NCBI GenBank assembly: GCA_017541025.1
Contig: JAFXZY010000093.1
Span: 1 to 64,000 of the forward strand
DNA: 64,000 bases
Direction: 5' to 3'
Source: Bacteroidaceae bacterium
Lineage (GTDB): Bacteria > Bacteroidota > Bacteroidia > Bacteroidales > Bacteroidaceae
This document shows positions 26,098 through 34,644 of this stretch, one piece after another. Position 1 is the first letter of the stretch; each line of letters starts with the position of its first letter. Under the pieces are notes generated by a model, which had not been told where the DNA came from, made no database searches, and saw only the letters and a program-made list of their open reading frames with translations. A program made the translations under genes and the position numbers.

Positions 26098-26664
26098 ATG
26101 GTTATTGTTTATAGAAATATTTCTCGCCTGTTGGCAGTTTGTTGTTGTGTTTTGTTTGGCGTAAGTTGTCAGGAAGCTGATTATACCTATTGCAATCTGC
26201 CTGCCAAGTTTATATTTGAGAATGCTTATCAGGCGCCTGCGCTTTACACTGCATGTAATAGTATGGGCGAGTTCTGCACCATCACTTATTCTAAAGACGG
26301 TAAGCAATTTGTTTTCAAAGGTTCGGCCAAGGAACCTTCATACGTTAATCTGACAGCCATTGCCGGCTATGCTGGTTTCCATTTGGGCCTTAGCGGCCTC
26401 ATAGTAGGTTTGCCCAATATTCCTGAGATAGGTCAGATGGAGAGCAAGGTGGTTTGTTTCGACCTTGCCTGCTCTAATTGCTATCAGGATTATAACATCA
26501 CAAAGCCGCTTATCGTTCAAGAAGGAATTGCTACTTGCAATAGTTGCAAACGTACCTATGACCTCAACAGTACAGGCTTTATTACTAAGGGTGAAGCAGG
26601 TAAGCCGCTTTACCGTTATCGAGTCAGTTATATAAACAATACTCTTGTGGTAAGTAACAGATAA
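26098..26664 (+). CDS. Rieske-like lipoprotein with four cysteines in place of Cys/His ligands
   Basis: 188 residues from the ATG at 26098; an ATG at 26077 overlapping the argH stop is also possible but reads through a TTAATGG microrepeat. Lipobox GVSC predicts a lipoprotein. The C-terminal half reads FDLACSNC, 18 residues, CNSCKRTYDLNSTG then KGEAGKPLYRYRV. The order and the YDL...G...G.A..PL..Y.V tail match the Rieske fold, but the usual CxH/CxxH ligands are replaced by CxxC/CxxC. It could bind zinc, a mononuclear iron or a 2Fe-2S cluster of different potential. Family placement is by pattern only. Confidence 0.65.
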   Translation: MVIVYRNISRLLAVCCCVLFGVSCQEADYTYCNLPAKFIFENAYQAPALYTACNSMGEFCTITYSKDGKQFVFKGSAKEPSYVNLTAIAGYAGFHLGLSGLIVGLPNIPEIGQMESKVVCFDLACSNCYQDYNITKPLIVQEGIATCNSCKRTYDLNSTGFITKGEAGKPLYRYRVSYINNTLVVSNR

Positions 26665-26730
26665 GTGACATTTTCTGCGCTTTTTCTGAAAATTTTTCAC
26701 TTTTCATTTTTCTTTTTTCACTTTTTGCGC

Positions 26731-26738
26731 TATCTTTG
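26731..26738 (+). promoter_or_regulatory. -7 box for tRNA-Leu
   Basis: TATCTTTG 16 bases before the tRNA. A clear -33 box is not visible. Confidence 0.55.
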
Positions 26739-26753
26739 CACCTGCTTAAGGCT

Positions 26754-26838
26754 GCCCAGATGGTGGAATTGGTAGACACGAGGGACTTAAAATCCCTTGA
26801 CCATTGCGGTCGTACGGGTTCGAGTCCCGTTCCGGGCA
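26754..26838 (+). tRNA. tRNA-Leu (anticodon TAA)
   Basis: 85 bases, a class II tRNA with a long variable arm. Acceptor GCCCAGA pairs with TCCGGGC except for one A-C mismatch. The anticodon loop CTTAAAA sits on GGGA/TCCC, and the T arm holds GGTTCGAGTCCC. CCA is not encoded. Confidence 0.94.
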
Positions 26839-26889
26839 CATTTATTTTAAACTAACACCCCCCATTTATCCGTTCTTTTTTATTAACCA

Positions 26890-29130
26890 ATGAGAAAGAT
26901 TCTTATTATAGCCACCATATTCCTTGGTGTCCTATCAGGCCAAGCTCAGGAAAAGGTCATGAATGTTCTTAAGACGGATGGTACTACTACCCAGACCCGT
27001 GTGGCAGACCTGAAGGAAATCAGCATCCTTTCTGTGGACAAAACCACAATGATTATGAAGACCACTAATGGGGCTGCCGTTCGTGTCGAAGCGAACGAGG
27101 TAGAAGATATAACATTCTCCGATACGTTGTACAACCTCAACAGTACAGGTTACCGCATACTCGAAGCCAACGAACTCTGTTGGCCTGAGGACCGCTTGTT
27201 GCCCTGCTTTCTCCCACCACAAGGCTCTGTCAGGTCGTTGGATATGAGTGCTGCCAAACTTAGCGATGTAGAGCGCATCATGTTCTGCACGCTTCAAGGT
27301 ATCATCAATCGCACCCGCCCTCGAATCCTACTCTACAATCACAACGAGGAACCGCAAAGTACCTGGCCAACGGCACACGGCCTTAAGACCGTTGCCATCC
27401 CCACCTCCACACCTTATGCCCTTGTGAAGTTGTTCAGGGAAGAAATCAAAGGCTTAGTGCTTTACAGCAATGAACTGTGCGACCATTATTCCAATCTTGC
27501 CGTCACCATTGCCGGTCTGGACCGTCTGCTTCCCGTGACTGCCGAAGTCAGGGCTAAACTCGTAGCCAACGGCTTGGACTTCCCCGTTGTAGAAGACCTC
27601 ACTCCGCTCAAGATGTCCTCTGCGTATGCTGTCTATAACTATCTCTACAACAACTACTGGAGCCGCTGCAACCATCGCCTACTTATCAGCGAACGCCCTA
27701 CTATACCTTATGTGCATGATATTGGTGCCGCTTGTGGTTCTGCATGTGTATGGCTTGATCCTCGTAACTCAAGTGAACGCGTGCTACTTGACAAGATGCT
27801 TAAGGATATGACACCCGGTCGCGACATTGTCCTGGGCTGGTTTCCCGAGGAACGCTCCGGAATAGGCGAAGTCACCAAGTATGGTCTTTCAACCATACCT
27901 GCCGACTTTTTTGAGAATACCACAGTCTATACTGCTGTCAATAAGCCTGTCAAGATCTACCCTGTGCCCAAACGCGCAAAACTGGAGAACAAGGTATATG
28001 CTGCCGTCTATATCAGCGATGGTGACAATATCCAGTACTGTCAGCATGCAATGGCCAAGATCTATGAGCAGAGTGGTCGTGGCAAGATGCCCATGAACTG
28101 GACCATCAGCCCCGCTCTAGCCGATTTTTCGCCCATGATGCTGAATTACTATTACCGCAAGGCAACGGCCAATGACTGCTTCGTTTGTGGTCCTTCTGGT
28201 CTGGGTTATGCCATGCCTTACGATGCGCATAACACAGTCTATTATGCCAATGCCAATAACAGCAAGTTGATTACTCCATACATCCAGCTCACCCAGCGTT
28301 TCCTTGAGAAGGCCGGACTGCGTGTTATTACTATCTGGGACGACGTCAGCGCCATACAGCGCAAAGTCTATGCTGAAAACTGCCCTTATCTCTACGGGCT
28401 CACCATTAACGATTGGGAACGACAATCTGGTCGACTGACCACTAAAGTACAGTCGAACAGGCTGCCCATCTCAGTCCAATACCCCTGTTATGCCAACAGC
28501 GTAGATGTCATCACCGATTTTTTCAATCGTGATATAAAGAACTTCAAGGGAAAAGAGCCGATGTTTGTCACAGGCCAGGCTACCGTTTGGGATGTAGGTC
28601 CTGACAAGCTTATCGCCTTGAAGGAGAAACTCGATGCACTCTCGCCAGGCAATGTCAAGATAGTCCGTGCTGACCACTGGTTCAGCTACTACAATGAGGC
28701 TCATCATTTGCCGTTCAACATCACCCTGTTAGAGGACATGGAAATAACGTCCTCTCCTACCAAGACTAATGTTAAGTATGCTGCTAACGGATCGCCTTCC
28801 GAGGGGTATATGTGGATTTCCCAAGCAAATCACGGAACGGGTTGGGTACAATTGGACTTTAAGGAACCTTACCAGATTAGCCGTTATGTAGTCCGCCATG
28901 CTGAGGCAGCTGGCTTAGACCCTCAGTTCAATAGCCGCAATTTCATAGTAGAAACCAGTCTGGACGGTGAGACATGGACTACTGTAGGCACTCACGTTGA
29001 CAACACAGCACCTGTGACCGAAGCCACCATAACCCCCATCGAAGCACGATACGTGCGAGTGAATGTTACCAATGGTGGTGCTGACGGCTACGTCCGAATC
29101 GGAGACATCGAGGTTTATGGTGCACATTAA
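26890..29130 (+). CDS. GxGYxYP putative glycoside hydrolase with F5/8-type C domain
   Basis: 746 residues with a signal peptide (ending SGQAQ). After an N-terminal module ending DITFSD, as in many Prevotella surface proteins, the body matches the GxGYxYP family of putative glycoside hydrolases. It has RIMFCTLQGIINRTRPRI near residue 130, YISDGDNIQY near 378 and the name motif near 433-441. Here the motif reads GLGYAMP, with Met at the second Tyr. The last 130 residues (WVQLDFKEPYQISRYVVRHA...ARYVRVNV...IGDIEVYG) are a discoidin/CBM32-like sugar-binding domain. It probably acts on glycans at the cell surface; the substrate is unknown. A terminator follows. Confidence 0.85.
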   Translation: MRKILIIATIFLGVLSGQAQEKVMNVLKTDGTTTQTRVADLKEISILSVDKTTMIMKTTNGAAVRVEANEVEDITFSDTLYNLNSTGYRILEANELCWPEDRLLPCFLPPQGSVRSLDMSAAKLSDVERIMFCTLQGIINRTRPRILLYNHNEEPQSTWPTAHGLKTVAIPTSTPYALVKLFREEIKGLVLYSNELCDHYSNLAVTIAGLDRLLPVTAEVRAKLVANGLDFPVVEDLTPLKMSSAYAVYNYLYNNYWSRCNHRLLISERPTIPYVHDIGAACGSACVWLDPRNSSERVLLDKMLKDMTPGRDIVLGWFPEERSGIGEVTKYGLSTIPADFFENTTVYTAVNKPVKIYPVPKRAKLENKVYAAVYISDGDNIQYCQHAMAKIYEQSGRGKMPMNWTISPALADFSPMMLNYYYRKATANDCFVCGPSGLGYAMPYDAHNTVYYANANNSKLITPYIQLTQRFLEKAGLRVITIWDDVSAIQRKVYAENCPYLYGLTINDWERQSGRLTTKVQSNRLPISVQYPCYANSVDVITDFFNRDIKNFKGKEPMFVTGQATVWDVGPDKLIALKEKLDALSPGNVKIVRADHWFSYYNEAHHLPFNITLLEDMEITSSPTKTNVKYAANGSPSEGYMWISQANHGTGWVQLDFKEPYQISRYVVRHAEAAGLDPQFNSRNFIVETSLDGETWTTVGTHVDNTAPVTEATITPIEARYVRVNVTNGGADGYVRIGDIEVYGAH

Positions 29131-29149
29131 CCACAATCGTATGCGTAAG

Positions 29150-29196
29150 AATTTCCCCTAGGTTTTACTTTTTAGGTAACTGAGGGGGATTTTTTG
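29150..29196 (+). terminator. terminator after the GxGYxYP gene
   Basis: AATTTCCCCTAGGTT pairs imperfectly with AACTGAGGGGGATT, followed by a run of T. Confidence 0.65.
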
Positions 29197-29237
29197 TTTC
29201 GTATAGGGAAACTCCTATCACATTTTCCCGATTCCCC

Positions 29238-29269
29238 TTTGCAACCCCCTAAAACATCATGTATCTTTG
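29238..29269 (+). promoter_or_regulatory. promoter of the tyrosine-rich lipoprotein gene
   Basis: TTTG at 29238-29241, a 20-base gap and TATCTTTG at 29262-29269, ending 47 bases before the ATG. Confidence 0.75.
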
Positions 29270-29316
29270 CAGCAGAAAATGGTTCAATAATTTACAAACC
29301 CATAAACTCAACAAAT

Positions 29317-29967
29317 ATGAAACGCATACATAACTTCCTAACGGCTATCAGCATAATAGCATCAATGGGGATGTTCACATCTTGCCAGTATATTGAGGAC
29401 GACAAGCAGTCTATGGTTCTTTCAGGCGAATGGAGGGGCGACTTTGGTATGTACTACACTTACGTCGACAGATATGGTTACGAGTACACCTTCGATTGCT
29501 ACGATTCATACCTGACCTTTGTTCCTGCCTATTCTCATGCTCATCATGGCACGGGAACACAAGTTGATTACTACAGCCAGGGGCCCTACGAGTATCAGTA
29601 TTACCATTTCCGCTGGAGCATCGATGGCAGCGTAATCTATCTCACGTACGATTATGACCACGATTTGGATACACGTATCAACGACTATCACATGACAAAC
29701 GACTACCTCACAGGTACATTCTCCTATTCAGGCATCAGTTTCCGCCTGTATAAGATGGTTGATTATTACGATTGGACTCCTTATGTTGACTCTTACGGCT
29801 ATAGCACCCGCAACAATTGGGGTAGAAATTATGCGCCTGCCACTCGTGCCGAGGGAGAGTTTCCAGCTGACAGCATATCATCTGATAGCATAGCCGCTCC
29901 TGTTCCAGCAGCAGAAGAAGGTAAGGTAATCTCTCGTGGTCGCCGAACCACTCCGCTAAAGCAGTAA
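29317..29967 (+). CDS. tyrosine-rich lipoprotein of unknown function
   Basis: 216 residues from the ATG at 29317; upstream codons in the same frame cover the promoter. Lipobox FTSC follows the signal peptide. The mature protein is unusually rich in Tyr, Asp and Ser (YYTYVDRYGYEYTF, YYSQGPYEYQYYHFR) and then becomes Ala/Glu/Ser-rich before a basic end. It has its own promoter and terminator. I do not recognise a family; the pattern suggests a small beta-sandwich lipoprotein. Confidence 0.7.
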   Translation: MKRIHNFLTAISIIASMGMFTSCQYIEDDKQSMVLSGEWRGDFGMYYTYVDRYGYEYTFDCYDSYLTFVPAYSHAHHGTGTQVDYYSQGPYEYQYYHFRWSIDGSVIYLTYDYDHDLDTRINDYHMTNDYLTGTFSYSGISFRLYKMVDYYDWTPYVDSYGYSTRNNWGRNYAPATRAEGEFPADSISSDSIAAPVPAAEEGKVISRGRRTTPLKQ

Positions 29968-29978
29968 ACGTTAATGTT

Positions 29979-30019
29979 AAAAAATCCCATACTTCATTGA
30001 GATGTATGGGATTTTTTTT
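29979..30019 (+). terminator. strong terminator before the U32 peptidase gene
   Basis: AAAAATCCCATAC pairs perfectly with GTATGGGATTTTT, ending in eight T. The next gene's TACCTTCG box starts two bases later. Confidence 0.9.
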
Positions 30020-30047
30020 GTACCTTCGCAGCGTAAATACTATCCAA

Positions 30048-31316
30048 ATGGAAAGAAAAGACTTTGAAATAATGGCTCCTGTGGGTTCGCCCGAATGCTT
30101 GGCTGCTGCACTTAGAGCGGGAGCTGACAGCATCTATTTCGGTATTGAAAACCTGAACATGAGGGCGCATTCGGCCAGCACGTTCAGCATCGACGACCTG
30201 AAGCGAATTGCCGAGGAATGCCGTCTTTGCGGTGTAAAAAGCTACCTGACCGTCAATACCATTATCTATGGCGAAGACCTGCCTCTGATGCGGCAGATTC
30301 TGGATGCTGCCAAGGAGGCGAACATCAGCGCCGTGATAGCCAGCGATATTGCCGTTATGAACTACTGCAACCAGATTGGACAGGAGGTACATTTGAGCAC
30401 TCAGCTGAACATATCCAATATCGAGGCCTTGCGTTTCTATGCCCAGTTTGCAGATGTGGTGGTGCTGGCTCGCGAGCTGAATATGGATCAGGTGGCAGAA
30501 ATATACCGACGGATTCAGGAAGAGCAGATTTGTGGCCCTAAGGGAGAACTGATTCGCATTGAAATGTTTTGCCACGGTGCCCTCTGCATGGCCATTAGCG
30601 GCAAATGTTATCTGAGCCAAAGTAACTGGGGCCGTAGTGCCAACCGTGGAGAGTGTATGCAGCTGTGCCGTAGACGCTATACGGTAAGGGATGTGGAGAC
30701 GGATACAGAGTTGGATATCGAGAACAAATATATCATGAGCCCAAGAGACCTGAAAACCATCTCGTTTCTGGACCGACTGATGGATTCGGGCGTAAGGGTG
30801 ATGAAGATAGAAGGCAGAGCCCGTGGTCCAGAATACGTGGATACGGTGGTCAGGTGTTATAACGAGGCTATAGAGGTTGTGCTGCACGATAAGAACCATC
30901 CAGAGGAAGCCCCTCAGTTTACAGAGGATCAGAAAGCCAAATGGGACGAACGCCTGAGCCGTGTGTTCAATCGTGGCTTCTGGGACGGCTACTACCAAGG
31001 TAGCACCATTATGGAATATACGGCCAACTACGGCAGTTTGGCTACGGAGAAGAAGGTGTATTGCGGCAAGGTAGTTCGCTACTTTAGTAAACTGGGTGTA
31101 GCTGAGTTTAAGATTGAGGCCTGCGAGTTGAACAAGGGCGACGAGATTATGGTTACCGGCCCCACCACAGGTTGTCTGCGCCTGACAGCCAACGAAATCC
31201 GCAACGATGACGGACCTGTAGATACCGCCAAGAAGGGCTGGTGCATCAGCATCTCTACAGAAGGGACAAAAGTTAGACGCAACGACAAGTTGTTTCTGAT
31301 AATTCATAATTCATAA
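30048..31316 (+). CDS. U32 family peptidase-like protein (TrhP/YegQ type)
   Basis: 422 residues from the ATG at 30048. The U32 signature is near residue 175: EMFCHGALCMAISGKCYLS, with further Cys at GECMQLCRR. The N-terminus (EIMAPVGSPECLAAALRAGA) is also typical. Members of this subfamily take part in tRNA uridine 5-hydroxylation rather than in proteolysis, probably through an iron-sulfur cluster held by these cysteines. The last five codons (IIHNS) come from an AATTCATA microrepeat at 31301-31332. Promoter TTG (29997) and TACCTTCG (30021-30028) are plausible. Confidence 0.9.
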   Translation: MERKDFEIMAPVGSPECLAAALRAGADSIYFGIENLNMRAHSASTFSIDDLKRIAEECRLCGVKSYLTVNTIIYGEDLPLMRQILDAAKEANISAVIASDIAVMNYCNQIGQEVHLSTQLNISNIEALRFYAQFADVVVLARELNMDQVAEIYRRIQEEQICGPKGELIRIEMFCHGALCMAISGKCYLSQSNWGRSANRGECMQLCRRRYTVRDVETDTELDIENKYIMSPRDLKTISFLDRLMDSGVRVMKIEGRARGPEYVDTVVRCYNEAIEVVLHDKNHPEEAPQFTEDQKAKWDERLSRVFNRGFWDGYYQGSTIMEYTANYGSLATEKKVYCGKVVRYFSKLGVAEFKIEACELNKGDEIMVTGPTTGCLRLTANEIRNDDGPVDTAKKGWCISISTEGTKVRRNDKLFLIIHNS

Positions 31317-31332
31317 TCAGCAATTCATAATT
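31301..31332. repeat. AATTCATA microrepeat over the U32 stop codon
   Basis: AATTCATAATTCATAATCAG then CAATTCATAATT: three AATTCATA units, the first two supplying the final codons and stop of the U32 gene. Confidence 0.7.
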
Positions 31333-31366
31333 GGGCGGCAGCCAATTTTTTCATTTTTCAACTTTC

Positions 31367-32494
31367 ATGAAGCAGCGTCTCGAATCACTCGATGCCCTGA
31401 GAGGCTTGGATTTACTGTTTTTAGTTGCCATTTCCGACCTTGTGGAGGAACTGGCAGAAGTAATAGACACACCTTGGATGTCATCTGTTATGGAGTGCTT
31501 TACCCATAAGAAGTGGGAAGGCTTCTCGCCCTGGGACTTAGTGATGCCGCTGTTCATGTTTATGGCTGGTGTAGCCATTCCGTTTGCCCTCAGTAAATAC
31601 AAGGAGCACCTCGGAGGAAGCAGCAAGCAGCTATACCTTAGATTAGGAAAGAGAGTTCTTCTTCTATGGCTCTTTGGTATGATGGTGCAGGGTAACCTGT
31701 TAGCACTCGATCCCCATCGCATCTACCTCTTTACCAATACCTTACAGGCTATTGCCGTTGGCTATTTCTTTAGCGCAATTATCTATCTTCATACTAGTTG
31801 GAAGACGCAGATAGGCATTGCTGCGGGCTTGCTTTTAGCTTTCTGGGGTGCGATGGAATTTATTACTATTGGCGGCTACGGAGGTGGCGATTATACCCCT
31901 AACGGAAACCTGGCAGAAGGCATAGACAACTTTGTGTTAGGACGTTTCCGCGATACAGCTCAGGTGATAGATGGAGAGGTGGTGGTGGAAGCATCCTATA
32001 CATATACGTGGATTCTTAGCAGCTTGAACTTTGTGGTAACGGTACTCTCTGGTGTTCTTGCAGGCGAAGCATTGAAGAGCGGTAGGAACAAGTACACCAA
32101 GGTGAGTCTGCTCTTAATTGCAGGTGTTGCTATGGTGGCGCTGGGTTGGACTTGGGATTTCGTTCACCCTGTTATTAAGCACATCTGGACGGGCTCCATG
32201 GTCCTCGTTAGCAGCGGTTACTGCTTCCTGCTGATGGGAATCTTTTACCTTTGGATTGATTGTTTGGGGTACAACAAGCACTTAACCCTCCTGAAAGTTT
32301 ATGGTATGAATAGCATCACAGCTTACGTGGTGAGTCATGTCATCAGTTTAAGGAGCATCAGCAAATCTTTGTTCTTTGGACTAGAGCAATACGTGGGAGA
32401 TTATTACGGCTTCATCATCCAACTGAGCAATGTAACCATCCTCTTCCTGATCCTCTACATTCTGTATCGGAACAAAATATTCCTAAGGGTATAG
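31367..32494 (+). CDS. membrane acyltransferase of the DUF5009/HGSNAT-like family
   Basis: 375 residues from the ATG at 31367. It begins MKQRLESLDALRGLDLLFLV and has SPWDLVMPLFMFMAGVAIPFAL, both typical of DUF5009 and heparan-glucosaminide acetyltransferase-like proteins, followed by about ten transmembrane segments. Relatives move acetyl groups across the membrane to sugars. The substrate here is unknown. It may be cotranscribed with the U32 gene 50 bp upstream. Confidence 0.8.
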   Translation: MKQRLESLDALRGLDLLFLVAISDLVEELAEVIDTPWMSSVMECFTHKKWEGFSPWDLVMPLFMFMAGVAIPFALSKYKEHLGGSSKQLYLRLGKRVLLLWLFGMMVQGNLLALDPHRIYLFTNTLQAIAVGYFFSAIIYLHTSWKTQIGIAAGLLLAFWGAMEFITIGGYGGGDYTPNGNLAEGIDNFVLGRFRDTAQVIDGEVVVEASYTYTWILSSLNFVVTVLSGVLAGEALKSGRNKYTKVSLLLIAGVAMVALGWTWDFVHPVIKHIWTGSMVLVSSGYCFLLMGIFYLWIDCLGYNKHLTLLKVYGMNSITAYVVSHVISLRSISKSLFFGLEQYVGDYYGFIIQLSNVTILFLILYILYRNKIFLRV

Positions 32495-32546
32495 GCTTTT
32501 CAGATAAGGGAACGATGTAAAGGCCAGGCTTCAGGAATAAATCTCT

Positions 32547-32656
32547 GATAAGCATTCTTTACATCTTTATAATTTTTTTTAGGCAAAAGACAGTAATTTT
32601 AACTCCCTTAAATGCTTGTTGTTTACTCTTAACATTCCATTATGATTGTTTAACGA
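32547..32656. repeat. 110 bp intergenic repeat, copy A
   Basis: The segment from GATAAGCATTCTTTACATC to GATTGTTTAACGA matches, at roughly 85 percent by eye, the reverse complement of 37701-37810. It lies upstream of the 345-residue protein gene. See copy B and the gene fragment beside it. Confidence 0.75.
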
Positions 32657-32725
32657 TGCAGACAGCGAGGGATGCTAAATTATTCCTACTTTTGCTGCCG
32701 GATTTAGGAAAAACGGACATACACG

Positions 32726-33763
32726 ATGAAACAATTAACCCTTTGCCTCGTGCTTCTGTGGCCTCTGTGGGGCTTGGCACAAGAGGAGGACAGCACCTTT
32801 CAGATATCCCGCGTACGCACCCTACAGGAGGTTCTGATAAAGGCCGAAGAGCCTGCGTGGATAAGACAGAAGCTGAAACTTTTTATTCAGAAACGCGACG
32901 AAAACTATCAGCAGGAGCCTTGCTTTAGCAAGTACGATTTCTTCTTCCAAGATACGGGCTCCGACCTCCAGCGCGGCTCCATCCGCACCGTTACGGACTC
33001 TCTGACGGCCTACAGGTTCCAGAGCCAGGGCTTACTGCTCTCGCCTTCGATAGCACAAATGAAGCAGGACAGCGTCTTTCAGGTAGCACCCGAACAAAAC
33101 ACCGTCTTTGGCACAGATACGGCCTGCGTAAGTCAGCCCGACAGTGCTTATTTGCGTTGGAGTTACCTTAACGAGATGCTTTACGAGAACCTTATCCGTT
33201 CACTCGACAAGCATTTCCTCAACCAGCATCGCTTTGCCGTAAACTGGGAGTTTGAGCATCCGAATCCCAACGTCGTGCAGCTCGTCTTCTGGTCAACCAA
33301 GTACCAGTTGGACCGTGGCTATCTGAACCTCGATACAGCCCGTTGCATGGTCTTGGAGGCCGAGCGTCACAGCGGTTTGGATTGCATAAAGCACGAGTTC
33401 TGCAACAGCTTTGCCCTCTGGGTGTTAGACAGGTTTGTAAAGCTTCAGCTGAAGGACTGGACCATCTGCCTTCGTGCTGCCTATACCGAGGAGGGTCAGC
33501 CCCAGGAGTTCCGTTATCAGGCGCAGCGGCATTTTGCCTTGTGGAGCGATGTGAAAAAAAAGCGTCGCGAATGGATGGATAACAAGACCACCTGCCGAGC
33601 CTCGCTTCTCCACCAGCCTACCTCGCGAAAGGCTCTGTTTCCCGACCTCATAGACATCTATCCCCCCAAAAACATCGAGATAGTTAACTCCAAGAGCCGC
33701 CGCTATCGGATGCAGGAACGCCTCAGAAAAGTACCCAGAGAGTACGTCCTGCTGAAGGAATAG
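32726..33763 (+). CDS. exported protein of unknown function, duplicated locus
   Basis: 345 residues with a signal peptide (MKQLTLCLVLLWPLWGLAQ). The protein is rich in charged and aromatic residues, has no membrane segments after the signal and ends SRRYRMQERLRKVPREYVLL. I do not recognise a family. The upstream 110 bp and the last 22 codons occur again in inverted orientation at 37625-37810, with the gene body missing, so the locus was once duplicated. It stands at the left edge of an accessory-looking region. Confidence 0.7.
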   Translation: MKQLTLCLVLLWPLWGLAQEEDSTFQISRVRTLQEVLIKAEEPAWIRQKLKLFIQKRDENYQQEPCFSKYDFFFQDTGSDLQRGSIRTVTDSLTAYRFQSQGLLLSPSIAQMKQDSVFQVAPEQNTVFGTDTACVSQPDSAYLRWSYLNEMLYENLIRSLDKHFLNQHRFAVNWEFEHPNPNVVQLVFWSTKYQLDRGYLNLDTARCMVLEAERHSGLDCIKHEFCNSFALWVLDRFVKLQLKDWTICLRAAYTEEGQPQEFRYQAQRHFALWSDVKKKRREWMDNKTTCRASLLHQPTSRKALFPDLIDIYPPKNIEIVNSKSRRYRMQERLRKVPREYVLLKE

Positions 33764-33905
33764 AGGATACACATCCCCTTATATCCTAGACGAGCAGCAA
33801 ATAGTCAGCCAGACGAGATCAACCATCAACTATTCCGACGGCCTGATACAATATTATAACTACCATGTCAAGTGGCAAGCCCCGTCAGTGTCCTCTAACC
33901 CCTAA

Positions 33906-34034
33906 CCTCTGGGCATCAATCCGGAACTGCTCATCAATATGCAGACACGTTATAATATGTCTGTTGCCCTTCAGAAGAAGCCTCTTCTTTCACGGCTGTT
34001 AGACATCAAAAAGGCTTACGCCGCTGTGTTATAG
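33906..34034 (+). pseudogene. C-terminal remnant of a HigA-type XRE antitoxin
   Basis: The frame reads LGINPELLINMQTRYNMSVA then about 20 residues ending AYAAVL and a stop. The GINPELLINMQTRYN stretch closely resembles the end of HigA/VapI-like antitoxins of Bacteroidales, just after their helix-turn-helix. A stop codon precedes it immediately and no start or DNA-binding part remains. No toxin gene is visible next to it. Confidence 0.45.
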
Positions 34035-34074
34035 CTTTCAGAATTCAAACTGTGAATTGTGAAACTGTGAAAAT

Positions 34075-34105
34075 AAAGGCCCAGGGATTTTCCCCTGAGC
34101 CTTTT
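34075..34105. terminator. bidirectional terminator
   Basis: AAAGGCCCAGGG pairs with CCCCTGAGCCTTTT around ATTTT. Its loop and flanks resemble the terminator after the sigma-factor partner gene at 35775. Confidence 0.75.
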
Positions 34106-34116
34106 CTGTTAAGTGG

Positions 34117-34203
34117 TTACGCTGCCTTTTTCTGATGCATGGATAGTAACTGCGGACTTTTGGTGTATTGGCCGGTGGCAGGGTCAAAGATGCAGTACCC
34201 TCG
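34117..34203 (-). pseudogene. C-terminal gene fragment, family unknown
   Basis: On the minus strand 28 codons read RGYCIFDPATGQYTKSPQLL then SMHQKKAA and a stop, directly before the terminator. A stop codon precedes the fragment. The residue use is gene-like, but no parent family can be named. Confidence 0.35.
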
Positions 34204-34584
34204 CTAAATCTTAATAATAATCAATTATCATTTTACTCATTATTACTCTTTCTCTCTTGCCGATAACAGAAAAGTACGCAAAAACAGGCTGTCCAATTGT
34301 CACAATTGTCACAGCGCGTTTCTCTTGTCAATATTTTCAGCCCCCTTACCCTTGCAAAATACGTTGCTTTTGCTACTGTTAATAGTAACAATTGCTGCTA
34401 TACTATGGCGCAGAAGTTCCCTCGTGTGGCAGTAAATTTTCTCTAACTAGGCAGTAAAAAACGGGTAGTTTGGGAACTTTGAGGTGTAATGAACTTTCCT
34501 AAATTACCATCTCTGCTCCCTCGTTTTACAAGCCTTTATCTGGCAAGAAATCTGAAGATTTTTCGGTTTTCGCGTAGTTTTTTG

Positions 34585-34592
34585 TACCTTTG
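34585..34592 (+). promoter_or_regulatory. -7 box of the ECF sigma factor gene
   Basis: TACCTTTG 52 bases before the chosen ATG. The -33 position has TTTC instead of TTTG. Confidence 0.5.
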
Positions 34593-34616
34593 CTGCGTCT
34601 AATGGATGTTGGATTC

Positions 34617-34644
34617 AACAACAGACATTACAACAGACATTACA
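34617..34644. repeat. 12 bp tandem duplication before the sigma factor start
   Basis: ACAACAGACATT occurs twice in a row followed by ACA, ending exactly at the ATG at 34645. If the longer frame from 34606 is used it encodes TTDITTDIT. Confidence 0.75.

Larger units (their letters stand above)
33764..34644. other. 880 bp spacer with decayed gene ends
   Basis: No intact gene. 33906-34034 encodes the end of a HigA-like antitoxin. 34117-34203 (minus) encodes another C-terminal fragment. Between them is a two-way terminator. 34295-34313 repeats AATTGTCAC twice. The part at 34320-34560 shows no structure I can interpret beyond A/T richness. Confidence 0.5.

Noticed and set aside
29994..31307. 437-codon open frame antisense to the U32 gene
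   Set aside because: The sense frame has an intact U32 signature. The antisense frame has no signal, domain or promoter and is a codon-bias shadow.
33780..33904. open frame reading ...LDEQQIVSQTRSTINYSDGL...
   Set aside because: Runs out of the preceding gene's tail in another frame with no start and no recognised family.
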